From contig NZ_BPMK01000004.1 of the NCBI RefSeq assembly GCF_019656455.1, positions 62,001-126,000 of the forward strand: DNA of 64,000 nt, given 5' to 3'. This DNA comes from Noviherbaspirillum aridicola (GTDB taxonomy: Bacteria; Pseudomonadota; Gammaproteobacteria; Burkholderiales; Burkholderiaceae_D). Positions within the stretch are counted from its first letter, which is position 1; every line of letters starts with the position of its first letter. The notes beneath the pieces were generated by a model. That model saw only the letters and a list, made by a program, of their open reading frames with translations, was not told the DNA's origin and ran no database searches. A program made the position numbers and the translations under genes. Below, piece after piece: positions 50,298-60,594 of the stretch.

Positions 50298-53200
50298 ATG
50301 AAATCGAAACCGACCAAAAAGAAGAATGCTCCCGGCCTGGTGTACAGCGAAGCCGGGCCCCTGGTACTCGAACGCCGGCTCATGTTCGACGGCGCGGCCG
50401 GTGCCGAGGTGGCAAGAACAGTGGCACTTGCAGACCCGGCGGCCGCGCCGACCGACGGCGCGCATGCGGAACAAAGCGACCCCGGACATGCGGTGAACAC
50501 GCTCGAAACCGCGATCGCGACTTCACAAGGGGAGGCAGCACCAGGTGCGGTACGGCTGGAACTGACGGAAGCAACGAGTGCTGCCCTGGCAGCGGCGGTT
50601 GCCCAGGCACAGCAACAGGTCGCGGCTTTCCTGAATCGGGATGACGCGCGCGAACTCCTGCTGTCGGTTTTCCCGGGCGAACAAGGCGATCAGGCGTCGA
50701 AGAACTGGGAAGCAGCGGTGGATGAACTGCTTGAGCAGAAACCAGGCGAGCTGACGCTTCCGATCGAGTTGCGCAGCGATGCCGAAATGGGCGGCGCGCT
50801 CGGGGCCTTCACGGCCAGCGATGCGTACGGCCGGGCGGCCATCTATCTGAACCGCGAATGGGTGCAAGCGGCGAGCGCGGCTGACATTACACGTGTGCTG
50901 ACCGAAGAAATCGGTCACGCCATTGACGCACGCCTTAATGGCGCCATCGACACGGCCGGCGACGAAGGCCAGTTGTTCGCCGCCGTGGCGTCGGGAGCGC
51001 TGACGGCTACCCAAGCCATCGATTCCCGGCTGGATGCCGACCATGCGCGCCTGACACTCGACGGGCAGGCGGTCGACGTCGAACTAGCGACGCTGGACAC
51101 CAGCGGGTGGATCACGATAGGACGGACGTCCGACCCGAACAAGGGCAATACCGATGGTGGCTGGACGGCGGCCGCACCCGATCTGGTGTCCGATGCCACG
51201 CATCCCACGCTGCAATACAAGATCACGACGGCAGGGGCAGAAAACTACCTGAACTTCAAGCTGCGTGCGGAGAAGGCGCCGCCCAAGGACCTGATCATCG
51301 ATTATGGCCAGATCCTGTTCGATCTCACCGCCGACGGCATCCCGGAGTTCGCGCTGTTCCTGCGCGTGGTGCAGAACAATGGCTACAGCGCGAGCACGCA
51401 AGTGGACAGCATCACCGGCCATGTCACCAACGTCTCGTCGAACTACACCTACCTGGTGTACTTCGTGCCGCTGACTAAATCCTCGGCAGAATCCAATACC
51501 CGGCCCAACAATACCACCTACGCGACTCAGCAGCAGTACCTGATTTATGACTCGTCACGCGACCGCTCCGCGTCGGGCGGCTCTGCCACGCAAATTGCCG
51601 GCAACAACTACAACGCCAAGGTCGACGTCTTCTTCGCGCCTTCCAGCGAGCGGGATCTCGACGGCGACGGCATCACCGAGAATTACTACGTCGTCTCGTT
51701 CAAGGCGCAGGCCTACGCCGATTTCGCCAGCTACGTGACCAACACCTACCCGAATTTCCAGCCGGTACCGGTGACGAGCTGGCCGACAGGCGGCAGTTCC
51801 GCATCACCCGTGCTGTACGGCGCGCCCGTTTCCGCCACCCAGGCGAACTCGGTCAACGGCGACATCGGCGGCGGCGCCTACAACGGTTCGGAAACCTGGC
51901 GGGAAATCTTTGGCATCAATGACGCACCGGTAGCCAAGGACAATAGCTACTCCACGCTGGAGGACACGGCCATCAGCGGCCGCAACATCATCACCGACGC
52001 CGATCCTGTTGCGGGGACCGATTCCGACTTCGAAACCGCAACTTCGCTGCTGCGCATCGACTCCATCGACGGCACCTCGTTCATCCCCAACGGGACCGAC
52101 AGCACCCACCTTGCCGCAAATGGCTGGATGCAGGTGAATCTCACCCGTGGCACGCTGTTCATCAAGGCCGATGGCACGATGGACTATCGTCCGGGCGCCA
52201 ACAGCAACGGCAGCGACAGCTTTACCTACGTGGTCAAGGACGGCAGCGGCCGGGTCTCGGCCAGCAGTGCGACGGTGACGATCAACATCACGCCTGTCAA
52301 CGATGGCCCGATCGCGGTCAATGACACTAACACCGCCCGTGAGGCGGGTGGAGTGAACAACGGCAGCGGCGGGGTGGACCCGACCGGCAACGTCATCAGC
52401 GGGGCGGTCACGCTGACTGCCGGGACCGACGCCAGCAAGGCTGCGGATTCGGACGTGGAGGACGCGGCTGCAGCACTGTGCGTGACTGCGGTGGCGAACG
52501 TCGCGGTGAGTGGAGCAGCAACGAGCGTCAACAACACGCACAACGATCTTGCGACATCGTATGCCAACGTTACCGGCATGTATGGCAGCTTGCGTATGCT
52601 TGCCGACGGTAGCTACCGCTATGTTGTGGACAACAACAAGGCCGCCGTCCAGGCACTCCGGCTGTCGACCAACACCCTCACCGAGACCTTCACCTACACG
52701 CTGACCGACACCAATGGGGCAACCGCGAAGGCGACGCTGGTCGTCACGATCACGGGCAACAACGACGCACCGGCCGCAAATGACGACTACAACTCGGCCA
52801 AGGAGTCTCTGCGCACGGACGGCACCGCCTATATGAGTGATGACTTGCTTGGCTCCCGGGCAGAGGGCAACGTGCTCAACAATGACACGGATGTCGACGC
52901 GAACCAGGAATCCAAGAGTATTGTCGGGCTGAGTGGGGCGGCGACGCTGGGCAGCGTTACGAGCTCCAGCAGCACGCCTACCCTCAAATTCACAGCGAAC
53001 ACGACTTTCAGGCCTGTTGGTAGCGGTGACGAAGCATGGTTGTTCATTGACGGGGTGTGGCGCGCGATGTTTTCGTCAGACGGACACCAAATTACGGCGA
53101 CGGGCGGCTACAACGCTGCAGATCGGACAATTCCGCTCAGCGGCACCCCAGCGACGTACTACGATTCGGCCACCAGCCCTCGGAAAGCCATTTCCAGTCT

Positions 53201-56200
53201 CAGTAATGTCGAGGTTGGCTTCAAAGACTCCACTGAGACGACCACAGAGCAAGACGGTGGTAGTATGAAGGCGGGGAAGGTGTCGTCGAGTTCGAGCGGT
53301 ACGTCCACCTTCAACCTGTCCGCGGTGCCCATCAGCGGCACTATCAAGCAAGGCATGACCGTGACGGGCGCGGGGGTGCCCGCCGACACCGTCGTCATCG
53401 CGGTAACCTATACCAACGGCGTGCCGACCTCGATCACGGTAAACCAGGTCATCAGCAGCGCGCCCGAGACAGTCCTCAGTTTTTCGGCCGCCGCCGGGAC
53501 CACTCTCACCGGGCAGTACGGAACGCTGGTCCTCAATGCGAACGGAAGTTACACCTATACTCCTACGGCCAACGGTCCGCTAAGCGAAGCCGAGTCCGCC
53601 GTCGAGACCTTCCGCTACACCATGCAGGATGCAAGCGGCGTGACCAGCACGGCAGTCCTGTCCATCACGGTCTATGGATCGGGAACCAATGATCCGAACG
53701 CTGTCGCCGACACGGGCACGGCGGTCGAAGCGGGCGGTGCCGGCAATGCGGCGCCGGGTGCAACCGCCACGGGCAATGTCACGACCAACGACACGGTACC
53801 GACCGGCGGCAAGTACGTGATTGGCGCGCAGGCCCCAGGCGCGGCCTCCATGACTGACATCTTTGCCACCACCACTGGCAATACAACCAATGTCAACGCC
53901 TCGGTCACCCTGGCGTCGGTAGCCGGGATCCAGGTCGGTATGCGGGTGGTCGGCACCGGCATTGCCAACAACACCACCGTCACGGCCATCTCTGGCAACA
54001 CGATAACGCTGAGTCAGAGTGCCACCGCAACGGGTACCGGCGTCTCGCTGTTGTTCGTCGCGCCCGTTGCGCAGGAGCTGACCCTGGCCGGCCAGTACGG
54101 CACCCTGGTACTTCACTCCGACGGCACCTATACCTACAGCGTTGACAATGCCAACAGCGACGTCCAGGCGCTGCGACTGGCCTCGGAAACCCTGACCGAT
54201 ACGTTCACCTATCGCCTCGCCAACGGCGCGTTCAGTGCCGGTAAGCAGCTACTGACGGACGTCAGCTCCCTCACTATCACGATTCGCGGCGCAGATGACG
54301 CGCCTGTCGCAACCGCCGACTACGGGTCCGCGCTGGAGGCGGGGGCGGGTGCAGGCAGCAGCGCCACCGGCAATGTACTGGTGAATGACCGTGACGCTGA
54401 CGCCGGTGACGGCATGAGGGTCGTCGGCGTCGTCAATACCGATGCCGCGATCCCCGCGAATGTGACGGTCAGCACCAGCCAGAACGACCTCGGCAACGCC
54501 TACGCCGGTTCGACCGGACGCTATGGCACGTTGAAGATCCTGAGTGACGGCAGCTACCAATACGACGTCGACAATTCGAACCCCACGGTGCAGGCGCTGG
54601 AAGCTAACAGCACGCCGCTCACCGACACATTTACCTATACCGTTGCCGACAATATCCGCAACGCGACCGCAAACGGCAGTGCCGCACAGACCACGGTGAC
54701 CATCAGCAGCGCCAACGCCAGCATCGTGGTTGGCGATTGGGTGAGTGGCACCGGTGTCGGCAGTGGTGCGAAAGTGGCCGCGATTACGCGGGACGCCGCC
54801 AATGCGATCACTACCATCATGTTGAGCGTCGCCAATACCGGAACGGTATCCGGCAGCCTGTCGTTCTACCAGACCTCGACGGCCACGCTGGTCGTCAGCA
54901 TTACCGGTCAGAACGACGTTCCGGTCGCCGTTTCTAACACTTACCAGGCCACCGAGGACACGCTCCTGACCGGCAAGAACATCATCGCTGACGACAACAA
55001 CGGTGCGGCAGCCGGCGGCGTCGATTATGACCTGGAGGGCATGAGCCTGAGCATTGCGAGCGTCAACGGTGTTTCGTTCGCCAGCTTGCAGGCAAGCACT
55101 GACAATGCCCATCCTGCCGCAAGCGGCTGGAAAATGGTCACGCTCGCCAACGGCGTGGTCTTCCTGAAGAGCAACGGCGATGCGGAGTACAAGCCATCGG
55201 CGAATTCGACCGCGGGCGACAGCTTCGTCTATACGGTCACCGATGGTTCCGCTGAGTCGTCCGCCGCGACCGCCACGTTCAATGTCACGGCGGTCAACGA
55301 CGCGCCGACCATCGGCATGAATCCGGCGGGCGAAGTGCAGGAAGCGTCGACCAGCAATGGCACGGATCCCGATTCGCCTTACGAGTATCACGAAGGCCAT
55401 TTCGTCATCGGTGACGTCGACGGATTGTCTGACATCAAGTCGATCACCTTCAAGAACACCGGTACGACTGACAAGACGCTGGTCATCGGGACTGGAGCTG
55501 GCGAGTTCGCCTCATTGGCAGCGATGGTCGGTCAAACCTTTACGACCGCTAATGGCACGGTCACCATCACCGGCTACAGCAACGGCGACTTCAGCTATCA
55601 GTTCAGGTTGACCAGTCCGACCGTCGACGCGGCTGGCGCGGCGGAGACCAACGGCTTCACGGTGGAAGTCAGGGACATTGCCAACGCCAGCGCGAGTGCA
55701 AGCGTGACGATCGACATCGTGGATGACGCACCCGCTCTGATTCCTGCCAACGTTTCCGCAGCAGACGTTATCACCGTCGACGAGACCAGCCTCGCCATTG
55801 GCAGTGCGAGCTTTGCCGACAATTTCAGCACCGCATTCAAGATGGGCGCGGACGGCGGCACCGTTGCTTATGCGCTGGTTCTAAGTGGCAGCAATGTCGG
55901 CTCCGGGCTATTCGCGATCGACCCGCTTGCGGCAAGCGGGAAGGGTGCCGAGATCCTGATGAGCCAGTCGGGCGACACCATCACGGGTACGGCGGGCGGC
56001 CAAACCTATTTCACGATCAAGGTCGACACCACGACCGGGGTAGTAGCTTTCCAGCAAGTCAAAGGCATCTGGCACGCGGACAACCGCAACCACGATGACG
56101 TTGCGACGCTGAGCACCGCCAGCGCGGGCGATCTCGTCATTCGCGCGACCGCCACCGATGGTGATTGCGATATGGTGAGCCATACCGTCGATCTGGGTAA

Positions 56201-59200
56201 GAGCGGCTCCTTCAGGATCAAGGATGACGGACCGGTGGTGACATCCGCCACGCCGGCGACGGCTGCAACCATCCAGCTCGACGAGAACAATATCTCATCT
56301 GGCAGCATGAGCAGCACGGGTGATTTCAGCGTGCACTTTTCCAACGCTACGTTCGGCACCGACGGCCAGGGGGCCGCCAGCTATTCCCTGCGCCTGTCGG
56401 CCGCTGCGGTGAATTCAGGCATCTATCTCACGGACCCCGGTGATACGGTCTCCAGCGACGGTGACGCGATCGGCCAGGGCGCAGAAGTGGTGCTGAGCAT
56501 GAGCGGCGGCGAAGTCGTTGGTCTTGTCGGCGCACAGGCGGTCTTGCGCCTCTCGGTCGACAGCAGCACCGGCGTCATCACGCTCACGCAGTATGCTCCC
56601 CTCTGGCATGGCGACGCCGGGAATTTCGTGAACACGATGGCGCTCACTCCGGCCGCGGGTAGTCTGATACTCGACCGTGCCGTGTCGGATGCTGACGGCG
56701 ATATCGCCACCGCGTCCTATGATCTGGGCGTCAATGCATCGCTGAAGTTCAGTAGCGATCCGGCACCCTCGGTGAACTCGATCCGCGTTAACGAAGGCTC
56801 GCCGTATGCGGTCTTCACGGTCACTGGCGTCGGCAACCAGCAGGTGAAACTGTCGCTGGCCGACGGCTCAGCCAGGATGGACACCGATGGCACCATCCAG
56901 ACCGATGGCAGCGACGACTACCGTGGCAGTCTGCAGTATTTCAACGGCAGCAGCTGGGTCAACTACACGCCTGATGCGTTCGTGACCATTCCTGCGGGCG
57001 GGGTGCTCTATGTGCGCACCGCCATCGTCCAGGACACGGCGAACGAGGGCGACCATACCTTCACGCTGACGGCCACCGGCACCGGCGGCAACGCCGGTAC
57101 CGGCACGGCCACCATCGACGACCACGGCGGCGGCGTGAAGTATCCGGACCTGCCGCCGGGCGGCACTCCGCCTACTGACACGACCGGACTCGATGATGAC
57201 CGCGCACCGGGCGTGAATTCTATTCGCGTCAACGAAGGATCTCCGTACGCGGTCTTCACGGTCACTGGCGCCGGCAACCAGCAGGTGAAGCTGTCGCTGG
57301 CCGACGGCACGGCCAGGATGGACACCGATGGCACCATCCAAACCGATGGCAGCGACGACTACCGTGGCAGTCTGCAGTATTTCAACGGCAGCAGCTGGGT
57401 CAACTACACGCCTGATGCGTTCGTGACCATTCCTGCGGGCGGGGTGCTCTATGTGCGCACCGCCATCGTCCAGGACACGGCGAACGAGGGCGACCATACC
57501 TTCACGCTGACGGCCACCGGCACCGGCGGCAACGCCGGTACCGGCACGGCCACCATCGACGACCACGGCGGCGGCGTGAAGTATCCGGACCTGCCGCCGG
57601 GCGGCACTCCGCCTACTGACACGACCGGACTCGATGATGACCGCGCACCGGGCGTGAATTCTATTCGCGTCAACGAAGGATCTCCGTACGCGGTCTTCAC
57701 GGTCACTGGCGCCGGCAACCAGCAGGTGAAGCTGTCGCTGGCCGACGGCACGGCCAGGATGGACACCGATGGCACCATCCAGACCGATGGCAGCGACGAC
57801 TACCGTGGCAGTCTGCAGTATTTCAACGGCAGCAGCTGGGTCAACTACACGCCTGATGCCTTCGTGACCATTCCTGCGGGCGGGGTGCTCTATGTGCGCA
57901 CCGCCATCGTCCAGGACACGGCGAACGAGGGCGACCATACCTTCACGCTGACGGCCACCGGCACCGGCGGCAACGCCGGCACCGGCACGGCCACCATTGA
58001 CGACCACGGCGGCGGCGTGAAGTATCCGGACCTGCCGCCGGGCGGCAATCCGCCTACTGACACGACCAATCTGGATGACGACCGGCGGCTGAGCGTTACT
58101 TCGCGTACGTTCAATGAGGCGTCGCCGTACGTCGTATTCACAGTAAGCGGTGCGCCCGGCCAGCTGGTTGAGCTCGAACTGGGCAATACCACCGATGCGG
58201 CGGATAAGGATGCACTGCTCGGCGTAGATACCTCCGACGCGGGCGCCGGTGTACCTCTGCAGGTCTTCAATGGTGCGGCCTGGGTGAATTACATACCGGG
58301 CAGCCGGGTCGCAATTCCTGCGATGGGCAATACCCTGCTCGTACGAACCGCTCTCGTCAACGATGCCCAACTGGAGGGAGAAGAAACGCTCGTTCTGCGT
58401 GCCACCAACGGCAGCCGCATGACGGCAGAAGGGGTGGCGACCATCGTCGACAATGGAACGGGGGTAGTCTTTGGCCCGGATGGGACGCCGACCGGCAAGA
58501 CGCCGGACGACGACACGCCCAAACCCCCGCCGCCGGAAACACCGGCCCCTGTCGTCGTACAGCCGGTAGTGGTGATGGCGCAAGTGCCTCAGCCTGTCGC
58601 CCAGCCCTTCATACCGGTAGAAGTGCCGCAGCGGCAGCCGGAGCCCGTGCCAGAACCGCCGGCGCTTGCGCTGGCCAATCGGATACCGGATCAGTTTGCG
58701 GAACGAGATGGCAACGCCCGCTTTGCGGTGCCCGAGGGGACGTTTGTCACAACCCGTCCCGGCGAGCGCCTCACCCTGGCGGCATACATGGCAGACGGCA
58801 AACCGCTGCCAACCTGGCTGTCTTTCAATGGCACGTCCGGGGTTTTCGACGGCAAACCGCCTCCGGGCTTCACCGGCGACCTGCAGATTAAGGTGATTGC
58901 ACGCGACAGCGCCGGCAACGAGGTGGAGGCCATGTTCCGCTTCCATGTCGGGGACAAGGGCGTTTCCCCGGCCCGCGCCCCCGCGCAGCGCGCGCAAGAG
59001 GGTCAGACGAAGCAGGAGGTCAACCAACCGAAGAACCGGAGCCAGGAACCCGTATCCGGTCCCGACGCCGAGGTCGACGAGCGGGCCATGCCGGATGGCG
59101 CCGCCAATGCACCGGCGGTGTCGCCGACGGCGGCGAAACCGAGCGTGGGGCGCCCGAGTTTGCAACAGCAGGTGCGCGAACAGGCACAGCGCCTGCGTCC

Positions 59201-59237
59201 GCAGGTTGCCAAGCTACAGCCAGAGAAGGTAGGCTGA
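50298..59237 (+). CDS. giant repeat adhesin / type I secretion substrate (2979 aa)
   Basis: 2979 residues, no Sec signal peptide. The N-terminus has the LEPR-type motif of exported giant proteins (GPLVLERRLMFDGAA, 20-34). Next is a segment with TEEIGHAID (202-210) and a calcium-binding-like DLDGDGITENYYV. Cadherin-like and VCBS-type repeats follow (about 540-1680), each ending in patterns such as GTYG..L..DGSY.Y.VDN and TFTYT(L/V)xDxxG. DUF5801-like domains lie at ~1815-2150, and three near-identical 147-residue repeats at ~2159-2599 (56772-58094) with a diverged fourth. The C-terminus has a putative Ig (He_PIG) domain (LPTWLSFNGTSGVFDGKPPP) and a disordered tail. No GGxGxD nonapeptide array is seen, so the secretion signal is not the classical RTX one. 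Confidence 0.85.
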   Translation: MKSKPTKKKNAPGLVYSEAGPLVLERRLMFDGAAGAEVARTVALADPAAAPTDGAHAEQSDPGHAVNTLETAIATSQGEAAPGAVRLELTEATSAALAAAVAQAQQQVAAFLNRDDARELLLSVFPGEQGDQASKNWEAAVDELLEQKPGELTLPIELRSDAEMGGALGAFTASDAYGRAAIYLNREWVQAASAADITRVLTEEIGHAIDARLNGAIDTAGDEGQLFAAVASGALTATQAIDSRLDADHARLTLDGQAVDVELATLDTSGWITIGRTSDPNKGNTDGGWTAAAPDLVSDATHPTLQYKITTAGAENYLNFKLRAEKAPPKDLIIDYGQILFDLTADGIPEFALFLRVVQNNGYSASTQVDSITGHVTNVSSNYTYLVYFVPLTKSSAESNTRPNNTTYATQQQYLIYDSSRDRSASGGSATQIAGNNYNAKVDVFFAPSSERDLDGDGITENYYVVSFKAQAYADFASYVTNTYPNFQPVPVTSWPTGGSSASPVLYGAPVSATQANSVNGDIGGGAYNGSETWREIFGINDAPVAKDNSYSTLEDTAISGRNIITDADPVAGTDSDFETATSLLRIDSIDGTSFIPNGTDSTHLAANGWMQVNLTRGTLFIKADGTMDYRPGANSNGSDSFTYVVKDGSGRVSASSATVTINITPVNDGPIAVNDTNTAREAGGVNNGSGGVDPTGNVISGAVTLTAGTDASKAADSDVEDAAAALCVTAVANVAVSGAATSVNNTHNDLATSYANVTGMYGSLRMLADGSYRYVVDNNKAAVQALRLSTNTLTETFTYTLTDTNGATAKATLVVTITGNNDAPAANDDYNSAKESLRTDGTAYMSDDLLGSRAEGNVLNNDTDVDANQESKSIVGLSGAATLGSVTSSSSTPTLKFTANTTFRPVGSGDEAWLFIDGVWRAMFSSDGHQITATGGYNAADRTIPLSGTPATYYDSATSPRKAISSLSNVEVGFKDSTETTTEQDGGSMKAGKVSSSSSGTSTFNLSAVPISGTIKQGMTVTGAGVPADTVVIAVTYTNGVPTSITVNQVISSAPETVLSFSAAAGTTLTGQYGTLVLNANGSYTYTPTANGPLSEAESAVETFRYTMQDASGVTSTAVLSITVYGSGTNDPNAVADTGTAVEAGGAGNAAPGATATGNVTTNDTVPTGGKYVIGAQAPGAASMTDIFATTTGNTTNVNASVTLASVAGIQVGMRVVGTGIANNTTVTAISGNTITLSQSATATGTGVSLLFVAPVAQELTLAGQYGTLVLHSDGTYTYSVDNANSDVQALRLASETLTDTFTYRLANGAFSAGKQLLTDVSSLTITIRGADDAPVATADYGSALEAGAGAGSSATGNVLVNDRDADAGDGMRVVGVVNTDAAIPANVTVSTSQNDLGNAYAGSTGRYGTLKILSDGSYQYDVDNSNPTVQALEANSTPLTDTFTYTVADNIRNATANGSAAQTTVTISSANASIVVGDWVSGTGVGSGAKVAAITRDAANAITTIMLSVANTGTVSGSLSFYQTSTATLVVSITGQNDVPVAVSNTYQATEDTLLTGKNIIADDNNGAAAGGVDYDLEGMSLSIASVNGVSFASLQASTDNAHPAASGWKMVTLANGVVFLKSNGDAEYKPSANSTAGDSFVYTVTDGSAESSAATATFNVTAVNDAPTIGMNPAGEVQEASTSNGTDPDSPYEYHEGHFVIGDVDGLSDIKSITFKNTGTTDKTLVIGTGAGEFASLAAMVGQTFTTANGTVTITGYSNGDFSYQFRLTSPTVDAAGAAETNGFTVEVRDIANASASASVTIDIVDDAPALIPANVSAADVITVDETSLAIGSASFADNFSTAFKMGADGGTVAYALVLSGSNVGSGLFAIDPLAASGKGAEILMSQSGDTITGTAGGQTYFTIKVDTTTGVVAFQQVKGIWHADNRNHDDVATLSTASAGDLVIRATATDGDCDMVSHTVDLGKSGSFRIKDDGPVVTSATPATAATIQLDENNISSGSMSSTGDFSVHFSNATFGTDGQGAASYSLRLSAAAVNSGIYLTDPGDTVSSDGDAIGQGAEVVLSMSGGEVVGLVGAQAVLRLSVDSSTGVITLTQYAPLWHGDAGNFVNTMALTPAAGSLILDRAVSDADGDIATASYDLGVNASLKFSSDPAPSVNSIRVNEGSPYAVFTVTGVGNQQVKLSLADGSARMDTDGTIQTDGSDDYRGSLQYFNGSSWVNYTPDAFVTIPAGGVLYVRTAIVQDTANEGDHTFTLTATGTGGNAGTGTATIDDHGGGVKYPDLPPGGTPPTDTTGLDDDRAPGVNSIRVNEGSPYAVFTVTGAGNQQVKLSLADGTARMDTDGTIQTDGSDDYRGSLQYFNGSSWVNYTPDAFVTIPAGGVLYVRTAIVQDTANEGDHTFTLTATGTGGNAGTGTATIDDHGGGVKYPDLPPGGTPPTDTTGLDDDRAPGVNSIRVNEGSPYAVFTVTGAGNQQVKLSLADGTARMDTDGTIQTDGSDDYRGSLQYFNGSSWVNYTPDAFVTIPAGGVLYVRTAIVQDTANEGDHTFTLTATGTGGNAGTGTATIDDHGGGVKYPDLPPGGNPPTDTTNLDDDRRLSVTSRTFNEASPYVVFTVSGAPGQLVELELGNTTDAADKDALLGVDTSDAGAGVPLQVFNGAAWVNYIPGSRVAIPAMGNTLLVRTALVNDAQLEGEETLVLRATNGSRMTAEGVATIVDNGTGVVFGPDGTPTGKTPDDDTPKPPPPETPAPVVVQPVVVMAQVPQPVAQPFIPVEVPQRQPEPVPEPPALALANRIPDQFAERDGNARFAVPEGTFVTTRPGERLTLAAYMADGKPLPTWLSFNGTSGVFDGKPPPGFTGDLQIKVIARDSAGNEVEAMFRFHVGDKGVSPARAPAQRAQEGQTKQEVNQPKNRSQEPVSGPDAEVDERAMPDGAANAPAVSPTAAKPSVGRPSLQQQVREQAQRLRPQVAKLQPEKVG
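56772..58094 (+). repeat. three tandem 441-bp repeats inside the adhesin gene
   Basis: Units 56772-57212, 57213-57653 and 57654-58094, exactly 441 bp (147 codons) each. Units 2 and 3 differ at only a handful of bases; unit 1 differs somewhat more. Each encodes a domain starting VNSIRVNEGSPYAVFTVTG, ending in a Pro/Gly linker (PDLPPGGTPPTDTTGLDDDR). Confidence 0.95.
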
Positions 59238-59241
59238 TCGC

Positions 59242-60594
59242 TTGAACGCTCCTGGTATTGCAATGTTGGATAACGATTTACTGGCTGTACAGATGGAGCT
59301 GGTCCGGCGGGCGCGAGATGCGGATGATCTCGCGGCGCTCCAGTTCATCGTAGTCAACGATACACATCTGTTGACTCCCTATCGGCAGGCTGTCCTGTGG
59401 TTCAGGGGAGAGGGCGTGAAAGCGCTATCCGGGGTCCTGGAGCCCGAGCGCAACGCGCCTTATGTGCAGTGGCTGGAGACGTTGTGCAGTGTGTTGCCGG
59501 AGAACGAGCCGGCGACTCTCGATGCTTCATCGGCACCGGGTCCTGCCGCCGGAGACTGGGACGAGTGGCTACCGGCTCATGCCGCCTGGCTTCCTCTGCC
59601 CTCGTCACCGGGATCCGGCCTGGTGCCCGCAGGCGGATTGCTCCTTGCCCGGGATGAAGCATGGACCTCGGAAGATCTCGGCGCCCTCCGGGAATGGGTC
59701 GCGACGTGGCGCGTGATGCACCACGGGAAAGCCTTGCCCGAGCGCCGTCTTGGATGGCGCGCCCGCGCGGCTCGCTTGCGGGCGCGGATCGGCAAACGCG
59801 GCGTGGCGTGGATGGCTGGGGTCGCCCTCGTGCTTGCCGTGCCCGTGCCATTGACTGTGCTGGCACCGGGCGAACTGGTGCCCGCGGACCCGATCATGAT
59901 CCGCGCGCCATTGGACGGCGTAGTGAGCAAGTTCCACGTGAGGCCTAACCAGCTGGTGACGAAAGGGCAGCCGCTGTTCTCGTTTGACGACATCGCGCTG
60001 GGCTCGCGCTTCGAAGTGGCCCAGCAGGCACTGCTCACGGCAGAGGCGGAACTGCGGCAGGTCGAACAGCAATCGATGAGCGATCCCAAGGCCAGGATGC
60101 AATTGCCCGCATCACGTGGCAACGTCACCGAGCGTCGGGCGGAGCTGGAGCTGCTTCGCGCTCAGCGCGGACGTCTCGACGTCCTGGCGCCCCAGGACGG
60201 TTACATCCTGTTTGATGATCCATCCGAATGGACCGGGCGGCCCGTCTCCACCGGCGAGCGCATCATGCGCCTGGCCTCGGCAGACGACCGCGAGATCGAA
60301 GCATGGCTGGGAATAGGCGACGCCATCCCGCTGCCAGCGAACGCGGATGCGAGATTGTATTTGTCCGCTTCGCCGCTCGACCCGGTGACAGGGTATGTGC
60401 ACTTTGTGTCTCACGATGTCACCCGCCGGCCTGACGGACAGTACGCCTATCGCGTCCGGGCGCGGCTGGAGCAGGGCACCTCGCACCGTGTGGGTCTGAA
60501 GGGCACCGTGAGGCTGTCCGGCGAACGCGTGGCCCTCGGCTACTGGATCATCCGCCGTCCGCTGGCGACCATACGTGAACTCCTCGGTATCTGA
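59242..60594 (+). CDS. HlyD-type membrane-fusion protein with one TM helix
   Basis: 450 residues from the TTG at 59242 (an ATG at 59263 is an alternative). A long cytoplasmic N-terminal region (~180 residues; LAALQFIVVNDTHLLTPYRQ) precedes one transmembrane helix (about 190-210, VAWMAGVALVLAVPVPLTVL), then a HlyD-type periplasmic part: lipoyl start IMIRAPLDGVVSKFHVRPNQ and LVTKGQPLFSFDD, helical hairpin, DVLAPQDGYILFDDPSEWTG, and a beta-barrel end. The unusually long N-terminal extension may contact the M50 protein encoded by the next, overlapping gene. Follows the adhesin by 4 bp. Confidence 0.85.
   Translation: MNAPGIAMLDNDLLAVQMELVRRARDADDLAALQFIVVNDTHLLTPYRQAVLWFRGEGVKALSGVLEPERNAPYVQWLETLCSVLPENEPATLDASSAPGPAAGDWDEWLPAHAAWLPLPSSPGSGLVPAGGLLLARDEAWTSEDLGALREWVATWRVMHHGKALPERRLGWRARAARLRARIGKRGVAWMAGVALVLAVPVPLTVLAPGELVPADPIMIRAPLDGVVSKFHVRPNQLVTKGQPLFSFDDIALGSRFEVAQQALLTAEAELRQVEQQSMSDPKARMQLPASRGNVTERRAELELLRAQRGRLDVLAPQDGYILFDDPSEWTGRPVSTGERIMRLASADDREIEAWLGIGDAIPLPANADARLYLSASPLDPVTGYVHFVSHDVTRRPDGQYAYRVRARLEQGTSHRVGLKGTVRLSGERVALGYWIIRRPLATIRELLGI

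Noticed and set aside
56868-59165. 765-residue minus-strand open frame inside the adhesin gene
   Set aside because: Shadow frame of the adhesin; it repeats with the 441-bp period only because the DNA repeats.
50298-59237. Classical RTX toxin
   Set aside because: No run of GGxGxDxUx nonapeptides is present and no acyltransferase gene lies nearby; cadherin/VCBS-type repeats fit an adhesin better.
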